The translations under genes were made by a program, and so were the position numbers. Below are positions 1 through 7,869 of a stretch of DNA of 14,519 bases, in pieces; the first letter of the stretch is position 1; every line of letters starts with the position of its first letter. Below the pieces are notes generated by a model, which was not told the origin of the DNA, made no database searches, and was given only the letters and a program-made list of their open reading frames with translations. The stretch is from JBKECY01 sp047975025 (lineage in GTDB: Bacteria > Bacillota > Clostridia > Lachnospirales > Lachnospiraceae). The stretch is taken from positions 1 to 14,519 of the forward strand of contig JBKECY010000001.1 in NCBI GenBank assembly GCA_047975025.1, in the 5' to 3' direction.

Positions 1-49
1 TTTCACGCATTGCTTTTTTCTGTGGTGATTCCTCTCTTCTTCTTGCCAT
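1..49 (-). CDS. Transposase, IS256 (mutator) family, N-terminal fragment cut by window edge
   Basis: Only the first 16 codons are visible, reading MARRREESPQKKAMRE. A strong ribosome binding site (GGAGG at 60-56, six bases before the ATG) shows that this is a genuine start. The basic Arg-rich opening followed by an SPQKKAMRE-like segment resembles the N-terminus of IS256-family (mutator) transposases of Clostridia, which would catalyse cut-and-paste or copy movement of the element. The family call rests on this short stretch plus the adjoining terminal sequence at 50-119, which resembles a second IS end at the other edge of the window. The catalytic DDE residues lie outside the window, so intactness cannot be judged. 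Confidence 0.55.
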   Translation of the reverse strand, partial: MARRREESPQKKAMRE

Positions 50-119
50 AAAAAACCTCCAAACTGTTGTAATTATCTTACATCAGTTTGAAGGTTTACA
101 CAATCTTTGGGATAGTCCC
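50..119 (-). mobile_element. IS256-like insertion sequence, transposase-proximal end
   Basis: Read on the minus strand from 119 inward, this starts GGGACTATCCCAAAG and continues through TTGTGTAAA and AAACTGATGTAAG before the transposase ribosome binding site. It aligns without gaps with the sequence at 14400 onward (GAGACTGTTTCAAG, TTGTGTAAA, AAACTGATATAAG), about 31 of 45 positions identical by eye. The outer boundary is set near 119 because similarity starts there and the reading frame at 120-291 has no plausible beginning of its own. The far end of the element is outside the window, so its inverted repeat and target duplication cannot be checked. Confidence 0.55.
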
Positions 120-291
120 GACGATTGTCTTTACTTTCCTCTTTGGAATGATGTTTTATCCGGCTGCCAGCGGAGCAACGCTTAATGCAAGTCTGCTTAC
201 CGTACTGGCTTCTTTGGTGGCAGGTGCTGCCGGGGTTGTCGCATTCGGCGGCATCTCAAATCTTTTTTTAAGGCATCGTGATCTCACATAA
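120..291 (+). pseudogene. 3' remnant of an unidentified membrane-protein gene, truncated by the IS
   Basis: An open frame runs from the IS boundary to a TAA at 289-291 and encodes about 56 residues. It begins TIVFTFLFGMMFYP and ends GGISNLFLRHRDLT. Two hydrophobic stretches (IVFTFLFGMMFYP and LLTVLASLVAGAAGVVAFGGI) look like transmembrane helices followed by a short basic tail, typical of the C-terminus of a polytopic membrane protein. The frame continues into IS sequence upstream with only a TTG as possible start and no ribosome binding site, so it is read as the tail of a gene interrupted by the insertion. The DNA is more GC-rich than the neighbouring kinase gene. The family was not recognised; a small stand-alone membrane protein is a less likely alternative. 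Confidence 0.5.
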
Positions 292-314
292 ACCTTTGAT
301 TCATATGATGAATT

Positions 315-2072
315 TTACTCCATCTCTGTCACCTTGTTAATCAGTTTTCGTTTGGGAAGTGAAAGTGTAATCCTGGTACCTTTTCCAGGCACACTTTCAA
401 TTTTCAACCCGTCATTTGTATTATAGAGATAAAAAAGTCTCTCTCTAATGTTTGAAAGGCCAATACCTCTCCCTCTCTCATCCATACTATACTGCGCTTT
501 TCTGACCTGAAGCAGGCGCTCCGGACTCATGCCCATACCATTATCCTCTACCTGAATCAAGATTTTGTCATCTTCATCCTTGTTAAGGGTAATCCAGATT
601 TTACCCTCCACATTTCCAGTTTCTTCATCGATCAGGCCATGAAACAACGCATTCTCAATCAATGGTTGTATCATATTTTTGGGTATTAGTTCCTCAAGCA
701 ATTCCTCATTAACATTCCACTCCAACTCCAGATTCCCATCGTAACGATATCTTTGAATTACAATATACTGTTCCAAAACTTTTATTTCTTTTGCAACTGT
801 GTCTAGGATTTCAATATCATTAACTCTTAGACGATCCCGCAAAACAGCCATTAACGCAGAATTGACTGTAATCACATCTTCACTTCTGTCTTGCCTTGCA
901 AGGTAATTGATACTGTTAATTGTATTATAGATAAAATGCGGATCAATCTGACTGATTAGCAGACTGAATTTGATTCTCTGCTGCTCCTCTTCTTTTTTGC
1001 TGATAATTTTAAGGCTCTTTTTTAAGTCCGATACCATTCGGTTAAATGACTTTGATAGCCTGCCAATCTCATCCTCACTCACAATCTCAACTCTGCACTC
1101 CAGATTACCCTCGGCCACAGCCTCCATACTTTTTGACAATTGTGCAATCGGCTTTAAAATGGCACCCATAGTTCGTGAAATAAAAATCAGCACCAGCACT
1201 AAAAATGAAATCAAAACAAAAAAGACTGCCAGAATATATTTTGCAAACCCATGAAGGATTGTTTTATAAGATACAGCTGCAACAACTGCCCATTTATTGT
1301 TGAACGATTTCTGATAAAGCCCAATACCTCCGCTTCCGTTTAATACTTTACCCGTCTTGCCTGTTTGAATCAGCGAAGATGCATATTGCTGTAACGAGGA
1401 GTCTCCATTCGAAAAAAAGACATTCTGCTCTACATCCACAATACCAAAATAATCAAATGTACTACTGCCAATTACCTCTGATTCATAAAGCAGTCTGGTA
1501 AGATCCATATAGGCTGTATAGATGTACCTTCGATTACTGATGTAAAAGACTTTAGAATATGCAGCAGATGTTATGCTTTTATTTTCTATTTTACTTTCAT
1601 AAACCGGCGAAATACTGCTCCCAAACGCTGAGTTTTGAATTGTATCATACCAGGGGCTGTCTAGAACCGATTTATCCATAGCAGTAATTTTGGTAAGAGA
1701 GTCTAGTCTGTTGCCACCCACCTCTTCGATTACAACACACCGAATCACCCCCTCACTGCTGATGAGCTGATTTAAGTACAATGCAGCAATTTCTCTGCTT
1801 TGTTCTGAGGGTTTCAAAAAATAGTCCATAATATTCACATTCTGAGCAACTGATAATGACAGACTTTCTGTATAGTCCTGTACGAATGAAATCGTTGAGT
1901 CAATCTGCTGAATCATTTCTTTGCCTGAATTCGTAACATCCTGCACCTCACGTTTCCAAAATGAGGGAACCATCACGATTACAGAAACAAGCAAGGAAGC
2001 TACTGACGTAAGAACCCCAATTAAAAGAACTGTCCTATATAGCTTTTGCTTAATTGACCTGTGATTTTGCAT
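315..2072 (-). CDS. Sensor histidine kinase, YesM/LytS-type (His_kinase family)
   Basis: Membrane sensor that probably phosphorylates the response regulator encoded just upstream. Residue numbers count from the start at 2072 (585 aa). There is a transmembrane helix at about 15-38, an extracellular sensing region of about 240 residues, a second helix at about 280-300, a HAMP linker (about 305-355), the His_kinase domain with QIDPHFIYNT (phospho-acceptor His379), and a HATPase domain with the N-box MIQPLIENALFHG (467-479), DNGMGM (510-515) and GRGIGLSN (534-541). All catalytic boxes look intact. The start at 2072 is preferred over the ATG at 2087 because GGGGAG lies seven bases before it, while nothing suitable precedes 2087. 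It is the last gene of the operon, 43 bases after the regulator. The signal it senses cannot be read from sequence; a sugar or nucleoside sensed directly or via the binding protein is an inference. No convincing terminator follows. Confidence 0.93.
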   Translation of the reverse strand: MQNHRSIKQKLYRTVLLIGVLTSVASLLVSVIVMVPSFWKREVQDVTNSGKEMIQQIDSTISFVQDYTESLSLSVAQNVNIMDYFLKPSEQSREIAALYLNQLISSEGVIRCVVIEEVGGNRLDSLTKITAMDKSVLDSPWYDTIQNSAFGSSISPVYESKIENKSITSAAYSKVFYISNRRYIYTAYMDLTRLLYESEVIGSSTFDYFGIVDVEQNVFFSNGDSSLQQYASSLIQTGKTGKVLNGSGGIGLYQKSFNNKWAVVAAVSYKTILHGFAKYILAVFFVLISFLVLVLIFISRTMGAILKPIAQLSKSMEAVAEGNLECRVEIVSEDEIGRLSKSFNRMVSDLKKSLKIISKKEEEQQRIKFSLLISQIDPHFIYNTINSINYLARQDRSEDVITVNSALMAVLRDRLRVNDIEILDTVAKEIKVLEQYIVIQRYRYDGNLELEWNVNEELLEELIPKNMIQPLIENALFHGLIDEETGNVEGKIWITLNKDEDDKILIQVEDNGMGMSPERLLQVRKAQYSMDERGRGIGLSNIRERLFYLYNTNDGLKIESVPGKGTRITLSLPKRKLINKVTEME

Positions 2073-2115
2073 ACTTCTACTCCCCATTGTATAAGATATT
2101 CAATAAAGCCTTATA

Positions 2116-3654
2116 TCACTTTTTTGTATATTCGCTGGGATAGCAAGCTTCCTGCTTTAAGAAAATCTGACTAAAATACTGACTGGAATGATATCCTACC
2201 GCATCAGCTATCTCATATATCTTACGATTTCCTTTGCTTAACATGCGTTTTGCAGCTTCTACCCTCGTTTCGGTAATATAGCTGTTTAGCGTCTGTCCTG
2301 TCTCCTTTTTAAAGACCATACTCAAATATCCCATGCTTACATGAATCGAATCTGCCATATCCTTAACGGAAAGTGATTTATCCATATAATTCTTCTTTAC
2401 ATAGTCAATTGCATTCTGTGTTACTTTAGAATATTTTCTGTTCTTTTCATCTTGCCGCGCTTGGTGAAGTTCTTCAAATTTCCGTAAAAACCATTCCTGA
2501 AGGTCATTTCTATGTCCCCAGTGTGCATGGTTCTCTGCTGCGGTTATATCAATTTCAAATCTTCCGTATAAGTCTTTTACACTGTCTTCAAGTATTGAAT
2601 ACAACTCTTTTGAAATACATTTTAAATATGGCAGGGACATTTTCTCCAGCTCAAACAAGGCTCGTATACTTTGTTTGACTTTTTCACAGTCATTTTCCGC
2701 GGCTCCCTCCTTGAGATGCGCAAAAGCTTCCTCTTTTTCCTTTTCAGACACTACGTTCATCTTTATATTGTGTATTTCTCCAATATCGATTGTGTTTGTC
2801 TTGCTGATCCAATACTTTTCTTCCAGCACAGACTCATGCTGTATATAAAGTTTTTTAAATTGTTCCAGCGTCATTTTGGATGCTTCCGTAAAGATTGTAA
2901 ATTCTGTCCCAAAATCCTTGGCAAGACTGTCTGCGACTTCTGCTTTGACAGCAAGCAGCTTCTGTTTCTGCATCGACTTAGAATGGCTGCTGCACTCTAA
3001 CAGCAGTAAAACTCGGCGCGCATTAAGCTTACTGACTGCGACTCTGCTTTGCAGTGGCAGTTGTTCGCATTTCTTGATAATTGCTTCAACAGATATTTTC
3101 TGGCTCGCTGCATTATAATCCGTTTTAACTTCCAGCGGCAGATTTTGTTCAACAATGAGATACAAAAATGCTTTTTGAGAGACAGATTCCGGCACAGCAG
3201 ATGTCTCATCTGCAGTCTGCAGATATTCAGAAATCTTATCCTTTAATATAACTCTGGCAATCTCTCTTTCTTCCTCAATCTGTTGCTTAAGCTTTTCCAG
3301 CAACAGATTGAGGCTTTGTTCTGTGATAGTACCTTTCACAATATAATCGTTGATTCCGTATTGAATTGCGCTTTTCGCATATCCAAAATCTTCATAGGCC
3401 GTTAAAAGCAGGATTTTAGATAGCTGTTCGCTTTCACGCAGCTTTCTAACAAATTCTATCCCATCCATAATAGGCATTCGAATATCTGTAATGACCACTT
3501 CCGGCGAAAATTCCTTGAATTTCAGCAATCCCTGCTTCCCATTAGATGCAGTTGCCACCACTTCAAAGCCTATCTTCGGCCAGTCAATCAGATTTTTAAG
3601 ATCCTCTACGGCCAATCGTTCATCATCGACAATCAGCACTTTGATTTTCTCCAT
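2116..3654 (-). CDS. Response regulator, YesN-type (REC + AraC-family DNA-binding domain)
   Basis: Cytoplasmic transcription factor, partner of the downstream sensor kinase. The 512-residue protein has an N-terminal receiver domain (1 to about 125) with the acidic pair Asp10/Asp11, phospho-acceptor Asp57 in VVITDIRMPIMDG, Thr85 and Lys107, all intact. A long central region of about 285 residues without recognisable motifs is usual for YesN-type regulators. The AraC/XylS domain occupies about 414-512, with two helix-turn-helix segments (first recognition helix near 439-453, second near IYEIADAVGYHS, 479 onward). A ribosome binding site, GGAGG, lies a few bases before the ATG. It follows the kinase gene rbsK-like by 25 bases and so lies in the same transcript as the transporter. 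YesN-class regulators usually activate neighbouring ABC transporter genes; the repeats at 10371-10440 are the likely target by inference. Confidence 0.93.
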   Translation of the reverse strand: MEKIKVLIVDDERLAVEDLKNLIDWPKIGFEVVATASNGKQGLLKFKEFSPEVVITDIRMPIMDGIEFVRKLRESEQLSKILLLTAYEDFGYAKSAIQYGINDYIVKGTITEQSLNLLLEKLKQQIEEEREIARVILKDKISEYLQTADETSAVPESVSQKAFLYLIVEQNLPLEVKTDYNAASQKISVEAIIKKCEQLPLQSRVAVSKLNARRVLLLLECSSHSKSMQKQKLLAVKAEVADSLAKDFGTEFTIFTEASKMTLEQFKKLYIQHESVLEEKYWISKTNTIDIGEIHNIKMNVVSEKEKEEAFAHLKEGAAENDCEKVKQSIRALFELEKMSLPYLKCISKELYSILEDSVKDLYGRFEIDITAAENHAHWGHRNDLQEWFLRKFEELHQARQDEKNRKYSKVTQNAIDYVKKNYMDKSLSVKDMADSIHVSMGYLSMVFKKETGQTLNSYITETRVEAAKRMLSKGNRKIYEIADAVGYHSSQYFSQIFLKQEACYPSEYTKK

Positions 3655-3679
3655 AAAAGCGCCTCCAATTTGTGTCTAT

Positions 3680-4573
3680 TTACTTGTTTCCATTTTCAAA
3701 TCTATCCACTTCTTCTACCATTGGTATCGACACAGATGCTCCATTTTTTGTAACTGCAATGGCAGACGCCTGCGCTGCTTTTAACAGGCATTCCGCGGCC
3801 GGCCGGCCTTTTGCCTTTTCACTTAAAAAATACCCTGTAAATGTATCCCCGGCTGCTGTTGTATCGACGGCTCTTACTTGTATTGCTTCCTGCTTTAATA
3901 CAGTACTATTCTTCTTATAGATTGAGCCCTTTTCTCCTAAAGTTACTACAATTTCCGCATTGGGAAACTGTCGGTACATTTGATCCATCATGTTTTGCTC
4001 TGAACTTTCTTTCGCTATCATGGCACCTTCGTGTTCATTTAACAGGAATAGAGATATCTTGTCCAATGGATAGGAAAGTACCTCTTCTTTCATTGGCGAT
4101 GGATTAAATGCGATATACATTCCTTTTTCCCACGCTTTTTCGATAAGATAGGCTGTCTCACACATTTCATTTTGTAGCAATATCATATCACCTTTTTCGA
4201 ATCCCGCAAGCACTTCATCACAGAATGCTCTGCTATTCTTCTTATTGGCCCCACCATAGAGCACAATACTGTTCTTTCCATTTTTGTCAACTTGTATAAG
4301 TGCATTCCCTGTTCGTTCCGCAACTCTCTTAATATATGTACAATTTATACCTTCTGCCAAAAGGAGATTTGCAAGTTCCTCACCATCTGGGCCAATCAGC
4401 CCTGCATGCCAGATCTGCGCTCCTGCTCTCGCTAATGCGATTGATTGGTTCAGTCCTTTTCCCCCCGGATAGCAGGTCAAACCTAACGAATCAATTGTCT
4501 CCCCCTCTCTGACTATATGCTCTACTTCATATGTATAATCTAAGTTCAACGACCCAAAATTCAATATTTTCAT
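3680..4573 (-). CDS. rbsK: Ribokinase-like PfkB-family carbohydrate kinase
   Basis: Probably phosphorylates ribose (or a related sugar) with ATP in the cytoplasm. The 297-residue length is typical of ribokinases. The PfkB signatures are present: YPGGKGLNQSIALARAG (35-51, with GGKG and Asn42) and DTTAAGDTFTGYFL (237-250), where Asp243 is the expected catalytic base and AAGD forms the anion hole. FNPSP (156-160) and LNEHE (178-182) match the NExE metal-associated motif of ribokinases. The start has AGGAGG about nine bases upstream. Position directly after a nucleoside-hydrolase-like gene fits phosphorylation of ribose released from a nucleoside. The gene symbol is given by family resemblance; other PfkB substrates such as a nucleoside, pseudouridine or a deoxy sugar cannot be excluded. 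An 83-base gap with a weak hairpin separates it from the preceding gene. Confidence 0.85.
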   Translation of the reverse strand: MKILNFGSLNLDYTYEVEHIVREGETIDSLGLTCYPGGKGLNQSIALARAGAQIWHAGLIGPDGEELANLLLAEGINCTYIKRVAERTGNALIQVDKNGKNSIVLYGGANKKNSRAFCDEVLAGFEKGDMILLQNEMCETAYLIEKAWEKGMYIAFNPSPMKEEVLSYPLDKISLFLLNEHEGAMIAKESSEQNMMDQMYRQFPNAEIVVTLGEKGSIYKKNSTVLKQEAIQVRAVDTTAAGDTFTGYFLSEKAKGRPAAECLLKAAQASAIAVTKNGASVSIPMVEEVDRFENGNK

Positions 4574-4613
4574 TTGTGTTTCCTCCTAAGTATATCATAT
4601 CTTCTTTTTAAAG

Positions 4614-4643
4614 CAAAAGAAGGCGCTGTTTAGCTAACCTTCT
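4614..4643 (-). terminator. Weak hairpin in the gap before rbsK (possible attenuator or processing site)
   Basis: In the 83-base gap between the nucleoside-hydrolase-like gene and rbsK, the transcript has AGAAGG (4643-4638) pairing with CCTTCT (4623-4618) around a 14-base loop, followed by TTTT. The loop contains the palindrome TTAGCTAA. The stem is only six pairs, so strong termination is unlikely. This is the longest gap in the operon, and the hairpin could lower or stabilise expression of the downstream kinase and two-component genes. Confidence 0.3.
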
Positions 4644-4656
4644 CATGCCACATTTC

Positions 4657-5712
4657 TTATTTAGGTGCCTTACTTAGTTTTTCGAACATATCTCCGAAAA
4701 TCCCGTCTCTGTATACATAATTGCAAATCCTGATATGATGAGCATTTGCTCTGTTTCCCCATTTGATATCATCTGTCAGACTGGGCGCCTCAATCAGATT
4801 TGATGGGCACCAGAGAGGATTCACCAGATAACCAATGACTGAGATATCCCAAATAATACGGGAACTGGCCATCGCAGAAAACTCTGATTTTCCCTGTATT
4901 GTTTTGTCATAATCGTCTAATTCTCTAAGATACGTCAGTCTAAACAGGGATAGCATATTATTGGCAGCTTCCGGTGTCAATTCCTTGATAACAGTGTCTG
5001 CAAGAAAAGTGCCAATCTTGCTTCTTCCCTGCAGGCATTCCCGCAATTCAGCCCCCGTTGTAAGCAAATGGGATGCAACTGCCATACAAGGAACCAAGAC
5101 CAGAGGAACACCGGAATCCAGAATAATCTGTGATGCCATAACATCTTGGCCCAGATTGAACTCCAGCGCATGCGGCCAATGAAGCGGTTGTCCTGCCAGC
5201 CATACGATCACAATTTTTTTGATGATTTCCGGCTCCATAAGAATGGCGGAAGCAATGTTGGTAATCTCACCAAGTGCCGCCACATACAGCACTTCTTCAC
5301 TTTCCATTGCCTTTTTCACCAGGTCCCTGGCTGCATCACTTTCTATGGGTGTATCCTTGTCCTTCAGATAGCTTTTTGACCCGCGGAACACCTTTCCTTC
5401 AGGAGATAATTCAAGTTTGTCATATATCTTTAAAATCTCCTGATAGCTTTGTTCTAGTCCCTCTTCAATATCACTTGTCATAGGTGCTGCTGCCTCATCA
5501 CTACTGACAAGTTCATCAAAAAAGCCTGAAGAAAACGGTGCTGCATAGACAGCTTCCACCTGCAATTTTTCTCTCGACATCAATGCATAGGATACGGCAA
5601 ACTGGTCATCTACTTCATTAAATGTATCCGAATCAATCACAACCCTTATCTTACCCGTAGGAGGCAGCAGCATTTTTTGTCTGTCTTCCTCTGACAAATA
5701 TGGATATTTCAT
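4657..5712 (-). CDS. Nucleoside hydrolase-like protein (IUNH superfamily, variant metal motif)
   Basis: Likely cleaves the N-glycosidic bond of a nucleoside, giving a base and ribose. At 351 residues it is slightly longer than the usual 310-330. The N-terminal calcium-binding motif is VVIDSDTFNEVDDQFA (24-39) instead of the common DTDxGxDDxxA, with Asp27, Asp29, Asp35 and Asp36 retained and Asn32-Glu33 inserted. Other family blocks are VAALGEITNIASAI (144-157), EFNLGQD (184-190; Asn186 and Asp190) and IIWDISVIGYL (286-296), where Asp289 matches the last metal ligand and Trp288 sits where group I enzymes have the catalytic His. An 80-residue stretch after the metal motif (about 60-140) is not typical in sequence. 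The gene lies 22 bases after a permease gene and before the ribokinase. The ribosome binding site (AAAGGATG) is rather far from the ATG, about 12 bases. Substrate is uncertain; a non-nucleoside riboside is possible. Confidence 0.82.
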   Translation of the reverse strand: MKYPYLSEEDRQKMLLPPTGKIRVVIDSDTFNEVDDQFAVSYALMSREKLQVEAVYAAPFSSGFFDELVSSDEAAAPMTSDIEEGLEQSYQEILKIYDKLELSPEGKVFRGSKSYLKDKDTPIESDAARDLVKKAMESEEVLYVAALGEITNIASAILMEPEIIKKIVIVWLAGQPLHWPHALEFNLGQDVMASQIILDSGVPLVLVPCMAVASHLLTTGAELRECLQGRSKIGTFLADTVIKELTPEAANNMLSLFRLTYLRELDDYDKTIQGKSEFSAMASSRIIWDISVIGYLVNPLWCPSNLIEAPSLTDDIKWGNRANAHHIRICNYVYRDGIFGDMFEKLSKAPK

Positions 5713-5734
5713 AATATAATCTCATCCTTTCTTT

Positions 5735-6691
5735 CTAACTGACCTCAGCCTTTTTGTGGTACAATTTTTTTTGCTGCATCCATTCCATCCCATTTGAGCC
5801 CACCATCACGACCAGCAGGAAGAACCCCAGAATGATATTTTGGAATGTGTCAGGCAGCCCAATAGCAATCAGTCCAACAAATATTGTGTTGAGCATAACC
5901 TGACTGATAAAGATTCCTATGGTCAGATTACATATCGGCTGCAGTACAAGTGCAATAATAATGCCCATAAGCGGTTTGAAGAGAAGTGTAGAACTGCCAA
6001 GGTTCGTCTGGGCACCAATAGATCCTGACTGACTAATTGTCAGTACTGCGGCAATTGCAACAAATATACTTCCAATCAGAAAACAATTGACTTTTACCTG
6101 CTGGACTTTGATTCCGGCATTTTTTGCAACCGCCTCATCACTCCCCACAGCCCTCATATGAAAGCTGAAGTTTGTATACTTAATAATCAAATAGAACAAA
6201 ATGGCCGCTGCCAGCATCACAAATACTATCTGTGGTGACGATGCAAGTCCTGCATATTTATAATCAATACTAACAAAACTAAATCTTCCGGAAATCTTTT
6301 TTCCGATAATTTCAAAGATCATTGTCAATGCCATCGTCAAAATCAGCGACGGGATTTTGCAGACCCAGTTTAACACCCCTGTTAACAAGGCAATCACAAT
6401 ACTTGTTATTAGGGTTCCTAGAATCAATCCCGCCATACCAAACTGCGCTGATGCAATTCCTCCGACCAACCCGCTTATAATCAACCTGGAACCAATGGTA
6501 AAATCAAAGAGACCACTAATATAGATAAATGCATACGCATAGGCTGTTATAGTCGGAATAATTGACTGTAAAATAATTGTGTAAGCCGTATTTAGATTTC
6601 CAAATCCTTTATAGTTTGCTATGACAAAGATCAGATAAATCGACAGCGGAAGCAATATGGTAATAATCGTATTTTTTAGCAGTCGTTTCAT
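5735..6691 (-). CDS. ABC transporter permease, RbsC-like (BPD_transp_2)
   Basis: Inner-membrane channel subunit of the sugar or nucleoside importer encoded here. The 318 residues are mostly hydrophobic, with an estimated eight to ten transmembrane helices. The cytoplasmic coupling loop MRAVGSDEAVAKNAGIKVQQ corresponds to the GxxxxAAxxxGI pattern of RbsC/MglC-type permeases that contact the ATPase. The ATG lies three bases after the binding-protein stop codon, so the two are translationally close. It differs clearly in sequence from the second permease at 7870-8799. A pair of different permeases is typical of the nucleoside and autoinducer-2 branches of this transporter class, whereas ribose transporters usually use a homodimer. 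Confidence 0.9.
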   Translation of the reverse strand: MKRLLKNTIITILLPLSIYLIFVIANYKGFGNLNTAYTIILQSIIPTITAYAYAFIYISGLFDFTIGSRLIISGLVGGIASAQFGMAGLILGTLITSIVIALLTGVLNWVCKIPSLILTMALTMIFEIIGKKISGRFSFVSIDYKYAGLASSPQIVFVMLAAAILFYLIIKYTNFSFHMRAVGSDEAVAKNAGIKVQQVKVNCFLIGSIFVAIAAVLTISQSGSIGAQTNLGSSTLLFKPLMGIIIALVLQPICNLTIGIFISQVMLNTIFVGLIAIGLPDTFQNIILGFFLLVVMVGSNGMEWMQQKKLYHKKAEVS

Positions 6692-6694
6692 TTC

Positions 6695-7855
6695 TTACTT
6701 TTCCATCCCTTCATGTCTGTCCACAACATCTTGTACTGAGAAATCATCAACAATTGTTTCAAACGTTTCCTGATTGATATCTTGGTTATAATACTTAATC
6801 ATCGTATCTTTAATCTCTTCTGGTGTGAATACTGCCGTATCCCCTAAGAAGTAATCCAAGAAATTATTCGCTTCTGAAGCGGATGTCAGTTCCAGATAAT
6901 TTGTTACCAGGATAAACGGACCATCCTCTACAATCGGAGTACCAAGCACACTGTTGACCAGAATAACTGTTGACAGCATCGGATCAATCTGCTGCTGTCC
7001 TCCATAAGCTACGTGGAACGAGCCATTTTCAAAATATTCGCCCATCGTAAAGTCAAAATCAATACGGCCAACAATGATTTTACCATTCATCTTTTTATCA
7101 GAAAGTGTCTTTTCAATTGTCGGAAGTGCTGCATCTGCATAAGTACCTGCTAACAAGATTCCATCCAGATCCGGATAAGCCGCCAGATAACTCTCGATTG
7201 CTTTTGTCATATCCGTCTGTGATGAGATTCCATATGTAGTATTAAGAAGCGTAATTCCGGTCTCTTCTACTGCTTTTTCAATTCCCTTGTCTCTTAGATC
7301 AGAAGAGGTATCACCCTTGGCAATATTAATGACGCACAGATTCTCCACACCCTGATCTACCATATTCTTTACGATATTATAGGAGCATTCTTCATCATCC
7401 TCATAGCATCCACCTGTAAAGTAGTCTGAGGCATATACCTCTTCTTTGATACTTTCGTCATTAATTGTCCTGAACATAGTACCGTAATATACTTCTGCTT
7501 CAGTACACATCTGATTGACTGTGGCAAGCATAGAATCTGAAGCCGGCATAAATATAATTCCATCTACATCACGACTGATCAAATCCGCCACATTATTGAT
7601 CAGATCCTCTGCCGACAAATCACTCTCTACTAATACCAACTCACCGCCCGCTGACTCGACTGCGGCTCTGACGTTAGTCACAATTGATACAAATACAGGA
7701 TCTGTCGATGAGGTTGCCCAAGGAAAACCTATACTAAAAGATGGCGTTCCATCCTGACTTGTTTCGGTCGTATCGCTGCTTCCTTTGCTTCCACAACCAC
7801 TTAACATTCCTACCAACATCAGTCCTATTAACACTAAAGCAATTACTCTTTTCAT
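6695..7855 (-). CDS. Substrate-binding lipoprotein of the ABC importer (Peripla_BP_4, RbsB-like)
   Basis: Captures the substrate outside the membrane and delivers it to the permeases. The 386-residue protein starts with a lipoprotein signal peptide: basic MKR, hydrophobic VIALVLIGLMLVGM, then lipobox LSGC with Cys21 as the lipidated residue. A Ser/Thr-rich linker follows. The fold resembles the periplasmic-binding/LacI sugar-binding family, with FPWATSSTDPVFVSIVTNVRAAVE, DVDGIIFMPASDSM and DLDGILLAGTYADAALPTI as recognisable blocks. Its ribosome binding site AAGGAGG is the clearest in the operon, as expected for a binding protein made in excess. It is not obviously of the BMP/PnrA family that serves many known nucleoside ABC transporters, so the ligand cannot be named from sequence; a riboside is inferred from neighbours. 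Confidence 0.9.
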   Translation of the reverse strand: MKRVIALVLIGLMLVGMLSGCGSKGSSDTTETSQDGTPSFSIGFPWATSSTDPVFVSIVTNVRAAVESAGGELVLVESDLSAEDLINNVADLISRDVDGIIFMPASDSMLATVNQMCTEAEVYYGTMFRTINDESIKEEVYASDYFTGGCYEDDEECSYNIVKNMVDQGVENLCVINIAKGDTSSDLRDKGIEKAVEETGITLLNTTYGISSQTDMTKAIESYLAAYPDLDGILLAGTYADAALPTIEKTLSDKKMNGKIIVGRIDFDFTMGEYFENGSFHVAYGGQQQIDPMLSTVILVNSVLGTPIVEDGPFILVTNYLELTSASEANNFLDYFLGDTAVFTPEEIKDTMIKYYNQDINQETFETIVDDFSVQDVVDRHEGMEK

Positions 7856-7869
7856 TATTACCCTCCTTG

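Noticed and set aside
299..313. ATTCAT-ATG-ATGAAT inverted repeat as terminator between the remnant and the sensor kinase
   Set aside because: AT-only-type stem of six pairs with a three-base loop; no T-run on the minus strand and only four T on the plus strand.
4574..4610. TTGCTT-16-TATACT promoter-like pair before rbsK
   Set aside because: The transcription start would fall inside the ribosome binding site, and the -35 is poor; AT-rich chance match.
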